A stretch of DNA of 64,000 nucleotides from Camelus bactrianus (taxonomy: Eukaryota > Chordata > Mammalia > Artiodactyla > Camelidae): NCBI RefSeq assembly GCF_048773025.1, contig NW_027413960.1, positions 1,491,945-1,555,944 of the forward strand, read 5' to 3'. This document shows positions 35,271-48,280 of this stretch, piece by piece. Position 1 is the stretch's first letter. The number at the start of each line of letters is the position of its first letter. The position numbers and the translations under genes were made by a program. The notes under the pieces are model-generated. The model was not told the origin of the DNA, did no database searches, and saw nothing but the letters and a program-made list of their open reading frames with translations.

Positions 35271-38250
35271 TGCCGGTTTGAAATTCCTGCAGGTTTCACT
35301 GTAAAACCGAGTTGGAGCTAGTACTCCCCATATATATGTATGGAGTGGAGTTTGCAACTGAAGAGAAACTTTTTGTTCCCAACAAGCTAGGTGAATGACT
35401 ACTTTCACACACACTTATCTCTCAGAACTTAGCATGTGGAGAGAGGTTCGTTCATCTAGCACAAAGGAAACGGGTTGCAGGACAAACTTTTACTCTGCTT
35501 TCTCAGTCTGTTTCCTAGTGTCGGTTTGAAGTTCCTGCAGATTTCACTGTAAAACCGAGTTGAAGCTAGTACCTCCCCATATATATGTATGGACTGGATT
35601 TTGCAACTGAAGAGAAACTTTGTGTTCCCAACAAGCTATGTGAAGGACGGCTTTCACACACACATATCTCTCAGAACTGAGCATGTGGAGAGACGTTCGT
35701 TCATCTAGCACAAAGGGAACGATTGGCAGGAGAAAATTTTCTCAGGTTTCTCAGTCTGTTCCCTAGTGCCGGTTTGAAGTTCCTGCAGGTTTCACTGTAA
35801 AACCGAGTTGGAGCTAGTACCCCCCATATATATGTATGGAGTGGAGTTTGCAACTGAAGAGAAACTTTGTGTTCCCAACAAGCTAGGTGAAGGACGGCTT
35901 TCAAACACACTTAACACTCAGAACTGAGCATGTGGAGAGAAGTTCGTTCATCTAGCACAAAGGGAACGTGTTGCAGGAGAAACTATTACTCTGCTTTCTC
36001 AGTCTGTTTCCTAGTGCCGGTTTGTAGTTCCTGCAGGTTTCACTGTAAAACCGAGTAGGAGCTAGTACCTCCCCATATATATGTATGGATTGGAGTTTGC
36101 TACTGAAAAGAAACTTTGTGTTCCCAACAAGCTATGTGAAGGACGGCTTTCACACACACATATCTCTCAGAATTGAGCATGTGGAGAGACGTTCGTTCAT
36201 CTAGCACAAAGGGAACGGGTTGCAGGAGAAACTTTTACTCTGGTTTCTCAGTCTGTTTCCTAGTGCCGGTTTGAAGTTCCTGCAGTTTTCATTTTAAAAC
36301 CCAGTTGGAGCTAGTACCTCCCCATATATATCTATGGAGTGGAGTTTGCAACTGAAAAGAAACTTTGTGTTCCCAACATGCTAGGTGAAGGACGGATTTC
36401 ACACACACTTATCTCTCAGAACTGAGCATGTGAAGAGACCTTCGTTCGTCTAGCACAAAGGGAACGGGTTGCAGGAGAAACTTTTACTCTTATTTCTCAG
36501 TCTGTTTCCTAGTGCCGGTTTGAAGTTCCTGCAGTTTTCATTATAAAACCGAGTTTTAGCTTGTACTTCCCCATATATATGTATAGAGTGGAGTTGGCAA
36601 CTGAAGACAAACTTTGTGTTCCCAAAAAGCTATGTGAAGGACGGCTTTCACACACACATATCTCTCAGATCTGAGCATGTGTAGAGACGTTCGTTCATCT
36701 AGCACAAAGGGAAAGGTTTGCAGGAGAAACTTTTCTATGGTTTCTCAGTCTGTTTCCTAGTCCCGGTTTGAAGTTCCTGCAGTTTTCACTATAAAATCGA
36801 GTTTTAGCTTGTACTTCCCCATATATTTGTATAGAGTGGAGTTTGCAACTGAAGAGAAACTTTGTGTTCCCAAAAAGCTATGTGAAGGACGGCTTTCACA
36901 CACACTAATCTCTCAGAACTGAGCATGTGGAGAGACGTTCGTTCATCTAGCACAAAGGGAACGGGTGGCAGGAGAAACTTTTCTCAGGTTTCTCAGTCTG
37001 TTTCCTATTGTCGGTTTGAAATTCCTGCAGGTTTCACTGTAAAACCGAGTTGGAGCTAGTACCCCCCATATATATGTATGGAGTGGAGTTTGCAACTGAA
37101 AAGAAACTTTGTATTCCCAACTAGCTATGTGAAGGACGGATTTCACACACACATATCTCTCAGAATTGAGCATGTGGAGAGACGTTCGTTCATCTAGCAC
37201 AAAGGGAACGGGTTGCAGGGGAAACTTTTTTATGGTTTCTCAGTCTGTTTCCTAGTGCCGGTTTGAAGTTCCTGCAGGTTTCACTGTAAAACCGAGTTGG
37301 AGCTAGTACCCCCCATATATATGTATGGAGTGGAGTTGGCAACTGAAGAGAAACTTTGTGTTCCCAACAATCTAGGTGAAGGACGGCTTTCACACACACT
37401 TAACACTCAGAACTGAGCATGTGGAGAGAGGTTCGTTCATCTAGCACAAAGGGAACGTGTTGCAGGAGAAACTATTACTCTGCTTTCTCAGTCTGTTTCC
37501 TAGTGCCGGTTTGAAGTTCCTGCAGGTTTCACTGTAAAACCGATTTGGAGCTAGTACCTCCCCATATATATGTATGGAGTGGAGTTTGCAACTGAAAAGA
37601 AACTTTTTGTTCCCAACAAGCTATGTGAAGGACGGCTTTCACACACACATATCTCTCAGAATTGAGCATGTGGAGAGACGTTCGTTCATCTAGCACAAAG
37701 GGAACGGGTTGCAGGAGAAATTTTTACTCTGGTTTCTCAGTCTGTTTCCTAGTGCCGGTTTGAAGTTCCTGCAGTTTTCATTGTAAAACCGATTTGGAGC
37801 TAGTACCTCCCCATATATATGTATGGAGTGGAGTTTGCAACTGAAAAGAAACTTTGTGTTCCCAACAAGCTAGGTGAAGGACGGATTTCACACACACTTA
37901 TCTCTCAGAACTGAGCATGTGAAGAGACCTTCGTTCGTCTAGCAAAAAGGGAACTGGTTGCAGGAGAAACTTTTACTCTGGTTTCTCAGTCTGTTTCCTA
38001 GTGCCGGTTTGAAGTTCCTGCAGTTTTCACTATAAAACCGAGTTTTAGCTTGTACTTCCCCATATATATGTATAGAGTGGAGTTTGCAACTGAAGAGAAA
38101 CTTTGTGTTCCCAAAAAGCTATGTGAAGGACGGATTTCACACACACATATCTCTCAGATCTGAGCATGTGGAGAGACGTTCGTTCATCTAGCACAAAGGG
38201 AAAGGTTTGCAGGAGAAACTTTTCTATGGTTTCTCAGTCTGTTTCCTAGT
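35270..38250 (+). repeat. Mosaic block, 12 monomers
   Basis: Different parts of this stretch have partners in different places. About 35.1-36.0 kb matches 42.03-42.95 kb at offset 6951 (28 monomers; marker gggttgcaggacaaac). About 36.76-37.24 kb matches 40.73-41.22 kb at offset 3972 (16 monomers; marker ctagtcccggtttgaag at 36758 and 40730). About 37.25-38.2 kb matches 42.72-43.68 kb at offset 5462 (22 monomers; marker cttaacactcag). Confidence 0.75.
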
Positions 38251-39491
38251 GCCTGTTTGAAGTTCCTGCAGTTTTCACTGTAAAATCGAGTTAGAGCTAG
38301 TACCTCCCCATATATATGTATGGAGTGGAGTTTGCAACTGAAAAGAAACTTTGTGTTCCCAACAAGCTAGGTGAAGGCAGCTTTCACACACACATATCTC
38401 TCAGAACTGAGCATGTGGAGAGACGTTCGTTCATCTAGCACAAAGGGAACGGGTGGCAGGAGAAACTTTTCTCAGGTTTCTCAGTCTGTTTCCTAGTGCC
38501 GGTTTGAAGTTCCTGCAGGTTTCACTGTAAAACCGAGTTGGAGCTAGTACCCCTCATATATATGTATGGAGTGGAGTTTGCAACTGAAGAGAAACTTTGT
38601 GTTCCCAACAAGCTAGGTGAAGGACGGCTTTCACACACACTTAAAACTCAGAAGTGAGCATGTGGAGAGAGTTTCGTTCATCTAGCACAAAGGGAACGTG
38701 TTGCAGGAGAAACTATTACTCTGCTTTCTCAGTCTGTTTCCTAGTGCCGGTTTGAAGTTCCGGCAGGTTTCACTGTAAAACCGAGTTGGAGCTAGTACCT
38801 CCCCATATAAATGTATGGAGTGGAGTTTGCAACTGAAAAGAAACTTTGTGTTCCCAACAAGCTATGTGAAGGACGGCTTTCACACACACATATCTCTCAG
38901 AATTGAGCATGTGGAGAGACGTTCGTTCATCTAGCACAAAGGGAACGGGTTGCAGGAGAAACTTTTACTCTGGGTTCTCAGTCTGTTTCCTAGTGCCGAT
39001 TTGAAGTTCCTGCAGTTTTCATTGTAAAAACGAGTTGGAGCTAGTACCTCCCCATATATATCTATGGAGTGGAGTTTGCAACTGAAAAGAAACTTTGTGT
39101 TCCCAACAAGCTAGGTGAAGGACGGATTTCACACACACTTATCTCTCAGAACTGAGCATGTGAAGAGACCTTCGTTCGTCTAGCAAAAAGGGAACTGGTT
39201 GCAGGAGAAACTTTTACTCTGGTTTCTCAGTCTGTTTCCTAGTGCCGGTTTGAAGTTCCTGCAGTTTTCACTATAAAACCGAGTTTTAGCTTGTACTTCC
39301 CCATATATATGTATAGAGTGGAGTTGGCCACTGAAGAGAAACTTTGTGTTCCCAAAAAGCTATGTGAAGGACGGATTTCACACACACATATCTCTCAGAT
39401 CTGAGCATGTGGAGAGACGTTCGTTCATCTAGCACAAAGGGAAAGGTTTGCAGGAGAAACTTTTCTATGGTTTCTCAGTCTGTTTCCTAGT
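38250..39491 (+). repeat. Higher-order unit G, copy 1 (5 monomers, about 1.24 kb)
   Basis: This block shares with the next one gtaaaatcgagttagagc (about 38280 and 39521), cttaaaactcagaagtgag (about 38640 and 39882), the aagttccggcaggtttcac monomer with cccatataaatg (38757 and 39999), ccgatttgaagttcctgc with gtaaaaacgag, and a gatttcac monomer. Offsets are 1241-1243 bp. Copy 1 lacks two bases in the gaaggacagc block near 38376. Confidence 0.87.
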
Positions 39492-40733
39492 GCCTGATTG
39501 AAGTTCCTGCAGTTTTCACTGTAAAATCGAGTTAGAGCTAGTACCTCCCCATATATATGTATGGAGTGGAGTTTGCAACTGAAAAGAAACTTTGTGTTCC
39601 CAACAAGCTAGGTGAAGGACAGCTTTCACACACACATATCTCTCAGAACTGAGCATGTGGAGAGACGTTCGTTCATCTAACACAAAGGGAACGGGTGGCA
39701 GGAGAAACTTTTTTCAGGTTTCTCAGTCTGTTTCCTAGTGCCGGTTTGAAGTTCCTGCAGGTTTCACTGTAAAACCGAGTTGGAGCTAGTACCCCCCATA
39801 TATATGTATGGAGTGGAGTTTGCAACTGAAGAGAAACTTTGTGTTCCCAACAAGCTAGGTGAAGGACGGCTTTCACACACACTTAAAACTCAGAAGTGAG
39901 CATGTGGAGAGAGTTTCGTTCATCTAGCACAAAGGGAACGGGTTGCAGGAGAAACTATTACTCTGCTTTCTCAGTCTGTTTCCTAGTGCCGGTTTGAAGT
40001 TCCGGCAGGTTTCACTGTAAAACCGAGTTGGAGCTAGTACCTCCCCATATAAATGTATGGAGTGGAGTTTGCAACTGAGAAGGAACTTTGTGTTCCCAAC
40101 AAGCTATGTGAAGGACGGCTTTCACACACACATATCTCTCAGAATTGAGCATGTGGAGAGACGTTCGTTCATCTAGCACAAAGGGAACGGGTTGCAGGAG
40201 AAACTTTTACTCTGGTTTCTCAGTCTGTTTCCTAGTGCCGATTTGAAGTTCCTGCAGTTTTCATTGTAAAAACGAGTTGGAGCTAGTACCTCCCCATATA
40301 TATCTATGGAGTGGAGTTTGCAACTGAAAAGAAACTTTGTGTTCCCAACAAGCTAGGTGAAGGACGGATTTCACACACACTTATCTCTCAGAACTGAGCA
40401 TGTGAAGAGACTTTCGTTCGTCTAGCAAAAAGGGAACTGGTTGCAGGAGAAACTTTTACTCTGTTTTCTCAGTCTGTTTCCTAGTGCCGGTTTGAAGTTC
40501 CTGCATTTTTCACTATAAAACCGAGTTTTAGCTTGTACTTCCCCATATATATGTATAGATTGGAGTTGGCAACTGAAGAGAAACTTTGTGTTCCCAAAAA
40601 GCTATGTGAAGGACGGCTTTCACATACACATATCTCTCAGATCTGAGCATGTGGAGAGACGTTCGTTCATCTAGCACAAAGGGAAAGGGTTGCAGGAGAA
40701 ACTTTTCTATGGTTTCTCAGTCTGTTTCCTAGT
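39492..40733 (+). repeat. Higher-order unit G, copy 2 (5 monomers)
   Basis: Direct tandem copy of 38.25-39.49 kb. It ends near 40.73 kb, where the tail monomer reads tagtcccgg instead of tagtgcctg. A further copy of most of this unit lies at about 45.67-46.72 kb, 5962 bp (24 monomers) downstream, including the shared rare variants ttccggcagg and gagactttcgttcg. Confidence 0.86.
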
Positions 40734-43730
40734 CCCGGTTTGAAGTTCCTGCAGTTTTCACTATAAAACCGAGTTTTAGTTTGTACTTCCCCATATATAT
40801 GTATAGAGTGGAGTTTGCAACTGAAGAGAAACTTTGTGTTCCCAAAAAGCTATGTGAAGGACGGCTTTCACACACACTAATCTCTCAGAACTGAGCATGT
40901 GGAGAGACGTTCGTTCATCTAGCACAAAGGGAACGGGTGGCAGGAGAAACTATTCTCAGGTTTCTCAGTCTGTTTCCTAGTGCCGGTTTGAAATTCCTGC
41001 AGGTTTCACTGTAAAACCGAGTTGGAGCTAGTACCCCCCATATATATGTATGGAGTGGAGTTTGCAACTGAAAAGAAACTTTGTATTCCCAACTAGCTAT
41101 GTGAAGGTCGGCTTTCACACACACATATCTCTCAGAATTGAGCATGTGGAGAGACGTTCGTTCATCAAGCACAAAGGGAACTGGTTGCAGGGGAAACTTT
41201 TTTATGGTTTCTCAGTCTGTTTCCTAGTGCCGGTTTGAAGTTCCTGCAGTTTTCACTGTAAAACCGTGTTGGAGCTAGTACCTCCCCATATATATGTATG
41301 GAGTGGAGTTTGCAACTGAAAAGCAACTTTGTGTTCCCAACAAGCTAGGTGAAGGACAGCTTTCACACACACATATCTCTCAGAACTGAGCATGAGGAGA
41401 GACGTTCGTTCATCTAGCACAAAGGGAACGGGTGGCAGGAGAAACTTTTCTCTGGTTTCTCAGTCTGTTTCCTAGTGCCGGTTTGAAGTTCCTGCAGGTT
41501 TTACTGTAAAACCGAGTTGGAGCTAGTACCTCCCCATATATATGTATGGATTGGAGTTTGCAACTGAAGAGAAACTTTGTGTTCCCAACAAGCTAGGTGA
41601 AGGACGGCTTTCACACACACTATACTCTCAGAACTGAGCATGTGGAGAGAGGTTCGTTCATCTAGCACAAAGGGAACGGGTTGCAGGAGAAACTTTTACT
41701 CTGCTTTCTCAGTCTGTTTCCTAGAGCCGCTTTGAAGTTCCTGCAGTTTTCACTGTAAAACCGAGTTGGAGCTAGTACATCCCCTTATATATGTATGGAG
41801 TGGAGTTTGCAACTGAAGAGAAACTTTGTGTTCCCCACAAGCTAGGTGAAGGACGGCTTTCAAACACACTTATCTCTCAGAACTGAGCATGTGGAGAGAC
41901 GTTCGTTCATCTAGCACAAATGGAACGGGTTGCAGGAGAAATTTTTACTCTGGTTTCTCAGTCTGTTTCCTAGTGCCGGTTTGAAATTCCTGCAGTTTTC
42001 ATTGTAAAACCGAGTTGGAGCTAGTACCCCCCCATATATATGTATGGAGTGGAGTTGGCAACTGAAGAGAAACTTTGTGTTCCCAAAAAGCTAGGTGAAG
42101 GACGGCTTTCACACACACATATCTCTCAGAACTGAGCATGTGGAGAGACGTTCGTTCATCTAGCACAAAAGGAACGGGTGGCAGGTGAAACTTTTCTCAC
42201 GTTTCTCAGTCTGTTTCCTAGTGCCGGTTTGAAATTCCTGCAGGTTTCACTGTAAAACCGAGTTTTAGCTAGTACCCCCCATATATATGTATGGAGTGGA
42301 GTTTGCAACTGAAGAGAAACTTTGTGTTCCCAACAAGCTAGGTGAATGACGGCTTTCACACACACTTATCTCTCAGAACTTAGCATGTGGAGAGAGGTTC
42401 GTTCATCTAGCACAAAGGGAACGGGTTGCAGGACAAACTTTTACTCTGCTTTCTCAGTCTGTTTCCTAGTGCCGGTTTGAAGTTCCTGCAGATTTCACTG
42501 TAAAACCGAGTTGGAGCTAGTACCTCCCCATATATATGTATGGACTGGATTTTGCAACTGAAGAGAAACTTTGTGTTCCCAACAAGCTAGTTGAAGGACG
42601 GCTTTCACACACACATATCTCTCAGAACTGAGCATGTGGAGAGACGTTCGTTCATCTAGCACAAAGGGAACGAGTGGCAGGAGAAACTTTTCTCAGGTTT
42701 CTCAGTCTGTTTCCTAGTGCCGGTTTGAAGTTCCTGCAGGTTTCACTGTAAAACCGAGTTGGAGCTAGTACCCCCCATATATATGTATGGAGTGGAGTTG
42801 GCAACTGAAGAGAAACTTTGTGTTCCCAACAAGCTAGGTGAAGGACGGCTTTCACACACACTTAACACTCAGAACTCAGCATGTGGAGAGAGGTTCGTTC
42901 ATCTAGCACAAAGGGAATGTGTTGCAGGAGAAACTATTACTCTGCTTTCTCAGTCTGTTTCCTAGTGCCGGTTTGAAGTTCCTGCAGGATTCACTGTAAA
43001 ACCGATTTGGAGCTAGTACCTCCCCATATATATGTATGGAGTGGAGTATGCAAATGAAAAGAAACTTTGTGTTCCCAACAAGCTATGTGAAGGACGGCTT
43101 TCACACACACATATCTCTCAGAATTGAGCATGTGGAGAGACGTTCGTTCATCTAGCACAAAAGGAACGGGTTGCAGGAGAAATTTTTACTCTGGTTTCTC
43201 AGTCTGTTTCCTAGTGCCGGTTTGAAGTTCCTGCAGTTTTCATTGTAAAACCGAGTTGGAGCTAGTACCTCCCCATATATATGTATGGAGTGGAGTTTGC
43301 AACTGAAAAGAAACTTTGTGTTCCCAACAAGCTAGGTGAAGGACGGATTTCACACACACTTATCTCTCAGAACTGAGCATGTGAAGAGACCTTCGTTCGT
43401 CTAGCAAAAAGGGAACTGGTTGCAGGAGAAACTTTTACTCTGGTTTCTCAGTCTGTTTCCTAGTGCCGGTTTGAAGTTCCTGCAGTTTTCACTATAAAAC
43501 CGAGTTTTACCTTGTACTTCCCCATATATATGTATAGAGTGGAGTTGGCAACTGAAGAGAAACTTTGTGTTCCCAAAATGCTATGTGAAGGACGGTTTTC
43601 ACACACACATATCTCTCAGATCTGAGCATGTGGAGAGACGTTCGTTCATCTAGCACAAAGGGAAAGGTTTGCAGGAGAAAATTTTCTCAGATTTCTCAGT
43701 CTGTTTCCTAGTGCCGGTTTGAAGTTCCTG
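40733..43730 (+). repeat. Mosaic block, 12 monomers
   Basis: This block is built of pieces matching elsewhere: 40.73-41.22 kb with 36.76-37.24 kb; 41.24-41.75 kb with the dimer sub-array; about 41.72 kb with unit F (agccgctttgaag); 42.03-42.95 kb with 35.1-36.0 kb; and 42.72-43.68 kb with 37.25-38.2 kb. The last two overlap. Each piece keeps the monomer register. Confidence 0.72.
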
Positions 43731-44720
43731 CAGTTTTCACTGTAAAACCGAGTTGGAGCTAGTACCACCCCATATATATGTATGGAGTGGAGTTTGCAAC
43801 TGAAAAGAAACTTTGTGTTCCCAACAAGCTAGGTGAAGGACAGCTTTCACACACACATATCTCTCAGAACTGAGCATGTGGAGAGACGTTCGTTCATCTA
43901 GCACAAAGGGAACGGGTGGCAGGAGAAACTTTTCTCAGGTTTCTCAGTCTGTTTCCTAGTGCCGGTTTGAAGTTCCTGCAGGTTTCATTGTAAAACCGAG
44001 TTGGAGCTAGTACCTCCCCATATATATGTATGGATTGGAGTTTGCAACTGAAGAGAAACTTTGTGTTCCCAACAAGCTAGGTGAAGGACGGCTTTCACAC
44101 ACACTAATCTCTCAGAACTGAGCATGTGGAGAGAGGTTCGTTCATCTAGCACAAAGGGAACGGGTTGCAGGAGAAACTTTTACTCTGCTTTCTCAGTCTG
44201 TTTCCTAGTGCCGGTTTGAAGTTCCTGCAGTTTTCACTGTAAAATCGAGTTGGAGCTAGTACCTCCCCATATATATGTATGGAGTGGAGTTTGCAACTGA
44301 AAAGAAAATTTGTGTTCCCAACAAGCTAGGTGAAGGACAGCTTTCACACACACATATCTCTCAGAACTGAGCATGTGGAGAGACGTTCGTTCATCTAGCA
44401 CAATGAGTACGGGTGGCAGGAGAAATTTTTCTCAGGTTTCTCAGTCTGTTTCCTAGTGCCGGTTTGAAGTTCCTGCAGGTTTCACTGTAAAACCGAGTTG
44501 GAGCTAGTACCTCCCCATATATATGTATGGATTGGAGTTTGCAACTGAAGAGAAACTTTGTGTTCCCAACAAGTTAGGTGAAGGACGGCTTTCACACACA
44601 CTAATCTCTCAGAACTGAGCATGTGGAGAGAGGTTCGTTCATCTAGCACAAAGGGAACGGGTTGCAGGAGAAACTTTTACTGTGGTTTCTCAGTCTGTTT
44701 CCTAGTGCCGGTTTGAAGTT
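43730..44720 (+). repeat. Second dimer sub-array, about 497 bp, 2 copies
   Basis: It has the same two alternating monomer types as at 31.81-32.80 kb. The gacagctttc marker is at about 43839 and 44336, and the ctaatctctcag marker at about 44104 and 44601. It is bounded on the left by a monomer with ttctcagatttctcag and on the right by near-consensus monomers. Confidence 0.77.
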
Positions 44721-45295
44721 CCTGCAGTTTTCACTGTAAAACCGAGTTGGAGCTAGTACCTCCCCATATATATGTATGGAGTGGAGTTGGCAACTGAAGA
44801 GAAACTTTGTGTTCCCCACAAGCTAGGTGAAGGACGGCTTTCACACACACTTATCTCTCAGAACTGAGCATGTGGAGAGACGTTCGTTCATCTAGCACAA
44901 AGGGAACGAGTTGCAGTGGAAACTTTTACTCTGGTTTCTCAGTCTGTTTCCTAGTGCCGGTTTGAAGTTCCTGCAGTTTTCACTGTAAAACCGAGTTGGA
45001 GCTAGTACCTCCCCGTATATATGTATGGAGTGGAGTTGGCAACTGAAGAGACACTTTGTGTTCCCAACAAGCTAGGTGAAGTACGGCTTTCACACACACT
45101 TATCTCTCAGAACTCAGCATGTGGAGAGACGTTCTTTCATTTGGCACAAATGGAACGTGTTGCAGGAGAAACTTTTACTCTGGTTTCTCAGTCTGTTTCC
45201 TAGTGCCTGTTTGAAATTCCTGCAATTTTCACTGTAAAACCGAGTTGGAGCTAGTACCTCCCCATATATATGTATGGAGTGGAGTTTGCTACTGA
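44720..45295 (+). repeat. Short run of ordinary monomers
   Basis: About two and a half near-consensus monomers separate the dimer sub-array from the 12-monomer duplication. The monomer near 45.1-45.2 kb has several private changes (gttctttcatttggcac; cctgcaattttcac). Nothing else is present. Confidence 0.7.
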
Positions 45296-48280
45296 AGAGA
45301 AACTTTGTGTTCCCAACAGGCTAGGTGAAGTGCGGCTTTCACACACACTTATCTCTCAGAACTGAGCATGTGGAGAGACGTTCGTTCATCTAGCACAAAG
45401 GGAACGGTGTGCAGGAGAAACTTTTACTCTGGTTTCTCAGTCTGTTTCCTAGTGCCGGTTTGAAGTTCCTGCAGTTTTCATTGTAAAACCGAGTTGGAGC
45501 TAGTACCTCCCCATATATATGTATGGAGTTGAGTTTGCAACTGAAAAGAAACTTTGTGTTCCCAACAATCTAGGTGAAGAACGGATTTCACACACACTTA
45601 TCTCTCAGAACTGAGCATGTGAAGAGACCTTCGTTCATCTAGCAAAAATTGAACTGGTTGCAGGAGAAACTTTTACTCTGGTTTCTCAGTCTGTTTCCTA
45701 GTGCCGGTTTGAAGTTCCTGCAGGTTTCACTGTAAAACCGAGTTGGAGCTAGTACCCCCCATATATATGTATGGAGTGGAATTTGCAACTGAAGAGAAAC
45801 TTTGTGTTCCCAACAAGCTAGGTGAAGGACGGCTTTCACACACACTTATAACTCAGAACTGAGCATGTGGAGAGAGGTTCGTTCATCTAGCACAAAGGAA
45901 CGTGTTGCAGGAGAAACTATTACTCTGCTTTCTCAGTCTGTTTCCTAGTGCCGGTTTGAAGTTCCGGCAGGTTTCACTGTAAAACCGAGTTGGAGCTAAT
46001 ACCTCCCCATATAAATGTATGGAGTGCAGTTTGCAACTGAAAAGAAACTTTGTGTTCCCAACAAGCTACGTGAAGGACGGCTTTCACACACACATATCTC
46101 TCAGAATTGAGCATGTGGAGAGACGTTCGTTCATCTAGCACAAAGGGAACGGGTTGCAGGAGAAACTTTTACTCTGGTTTCTCAGTCTGTTTCCTAGTGC
46201 CGATTTGAAGTTCCTGCAGTTTTCATTGTAAAAACGAGTTGGAGCTAGTACCTCCCCATATATATCTATGGAGTGGAGTTTGCAACTGAAAAGAAACTTT
46301 GTGTTCCCAACAAGCTAGGTGAAGGACGGATTTCACACGCACTTATCTCTCAGAACTGAGCATGTGAAGAGACTTTCGTTCGTCTAGCAAAAAGGGAACT
46401 GGTTGCAGGATAAACTTTTACTCTGTTTTCTCAGTCTGTTTCCTAGTGCCGGTTTGAAGTTCCTGCAGTTTTCACTATAAAACCGAGTTTTAGCTTGTAC
46501 TTCCCCATATATATGTATAGAGTGGAGTTGGCAACTGAAGAGAAACTTTGTGTTCCCAAAAAGCTATGTGAAGGACGGCTTTCACACACACATATCTCTC
46601 AGATCTGAGCATGTGGAGAGACGTTCGTTCATCTAGCACAAAGGGAAAGGGTTGCAGGAGAAACTTTTCTATGGTTTCTCAGTCTGTTTCCTAGTGCCGG
46701 TTTGAAGTTCCTGCAGTTTTCACTATAAAACCGAGTTTTAGCTTGTACTTCCTCATATATATGTATAGAGTGGAGTTTGCAACTGAAGAGAAACTTTGTG
46801 TTCCCAAGAAGCTAGGTGAATGACGGTTTTCACACACACTTATCTTTCAGAACTTAGCATGTGTAGAGACGTAAGTACATGTAGCACAAAGGGAAAAGTT
46901 TGCAGGGGAAACTTTTACACTGGTTTCTCAGTCTGTTTCCTAGTGCCGGTTAGAATATCCTGCAGTTTTCACTGTAAAACCGAGTTCGAGCTAGTACCCC
47001 CCCCATATATATGTATGGAGTGGAGTTTGCAACTGAAGAGAAACTTTGTGTTCCCAACAAGCTAGGTGAAGGACGGCTTTCACACACACATATCTCTCAG
47101 AACTGAGCATGTGGAGAGACGTTCGTTCATCTAGCACAAAGGAACGGGTTGCAGGAGAAATTTTCTCAGGTTTCTCAGTCTGTTTCCATGAGCCGGTTTG
47201 AAGTTCCTGCAGGTTTCACTGTAAAACCGAGTTGGAGCTAGTACTTCCCCATATTTATGTATGGAGTGGAGTTTGCAACTGAAGAGAAACTTTGTGTTCC
47301 CAACAATCTAGGTGAAGGACGGCTTTCACACACACTTATCTCTCAGAACTGAGCATGTGGAGAGACGTTCGTTCATCTAGCACTAAGGGAACGGGTTGCA
47401 GGAGAAACATTTACACTGCTTTCTCAGTCTGTTTCCTAGTGCCGGTTTGAAGTTCCTGCAGTTTTCACTGTAAAACCGAGTTGGAGCTAGTACCTCCCCA
47501 TATATATGTATGGACTGGGGTTTGCAACTGAAGAGAAACTTTGTGTTCCCAACAAGCTATGTGAAGGACGGCTTTCACACACACATATCTGTCAGATCTG
47601 AGCATGTGGAGAGACGTTCGTTCATCTAGCCCAAAGGAAAGGGTTTCAGGAGAAACTTTTCTATAGTTTCTCAGTCTGTTTCCTAGTGCCGGTTTGAAGT
47701 TCCTGCAGTTTTCACTGTAAAACCGAGTTGGAGCTAGTACCTCCCCATATATATGTATGGACTGGGGTTTGCAACTGAAGAGAAACTTTGTGTTCCAAGC
47801 AAGCTAGGTGAAGGACGGCTTTCACACACATATATCTCTCAGAAATTAGCATGTGTAGAGACGTTCGTTCATGTAGCACAAAAGGAAGTGTATGCAGGGG
47901 AAATGTTTACACTGGTTTCTCAGTCTGTTTCCTAGTGCCGGTTAGAATTTCCTGCAGTTTTCACTGTAACATCGAGTTGGAGATAGTACCTCCCCATATA
48001 TATGTATGGAGTGGAGTTTGCAACTGAAGAGAAGCTATGTGTTCCCAACAAGCTAGGTGAAGGCGGCTTTCACACACACTTAACTCTCAGAACTGAGCAT
48101 GTGGAGAGACGTTCGTTCATCTAGCACAAAGGGAACTGGTTGCAGGAGAAACTTTTACTCTATGTTCTCAGTCTGTTTCCTAGTGCCGGTTGGAAGTTCC
48201 TGCAGTTTTCACTGTAATACCGAGTTTGTGCTAGTACCTCCCCATATATATGTATGGACTGGAGTTTGCAACTGAAGAGA
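45295..48280 (+). repeat. Higher-order unit H, copy 1 (12 monomers, about 2.98 kb)
   Basis: Every variant in this block recurs 2980-2981 bp downstream, including caacaggctaggtgaagtgc (about 45314 and 48294), aaaaattgaactggttgc (45643 and 48623), ttccggcagg (45963 and 48944), cgtaagtacatgtagcac (about 46870 and 49851), tttccatgagccgg (47185 and 50165) and ttccaagcaagctagg (47793 and 50773). Only about ten single-base or homopolymer differences were seen by eye, for example one more C in the run near 46998 and one fewer G near 45897. Confidence 0.93.
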
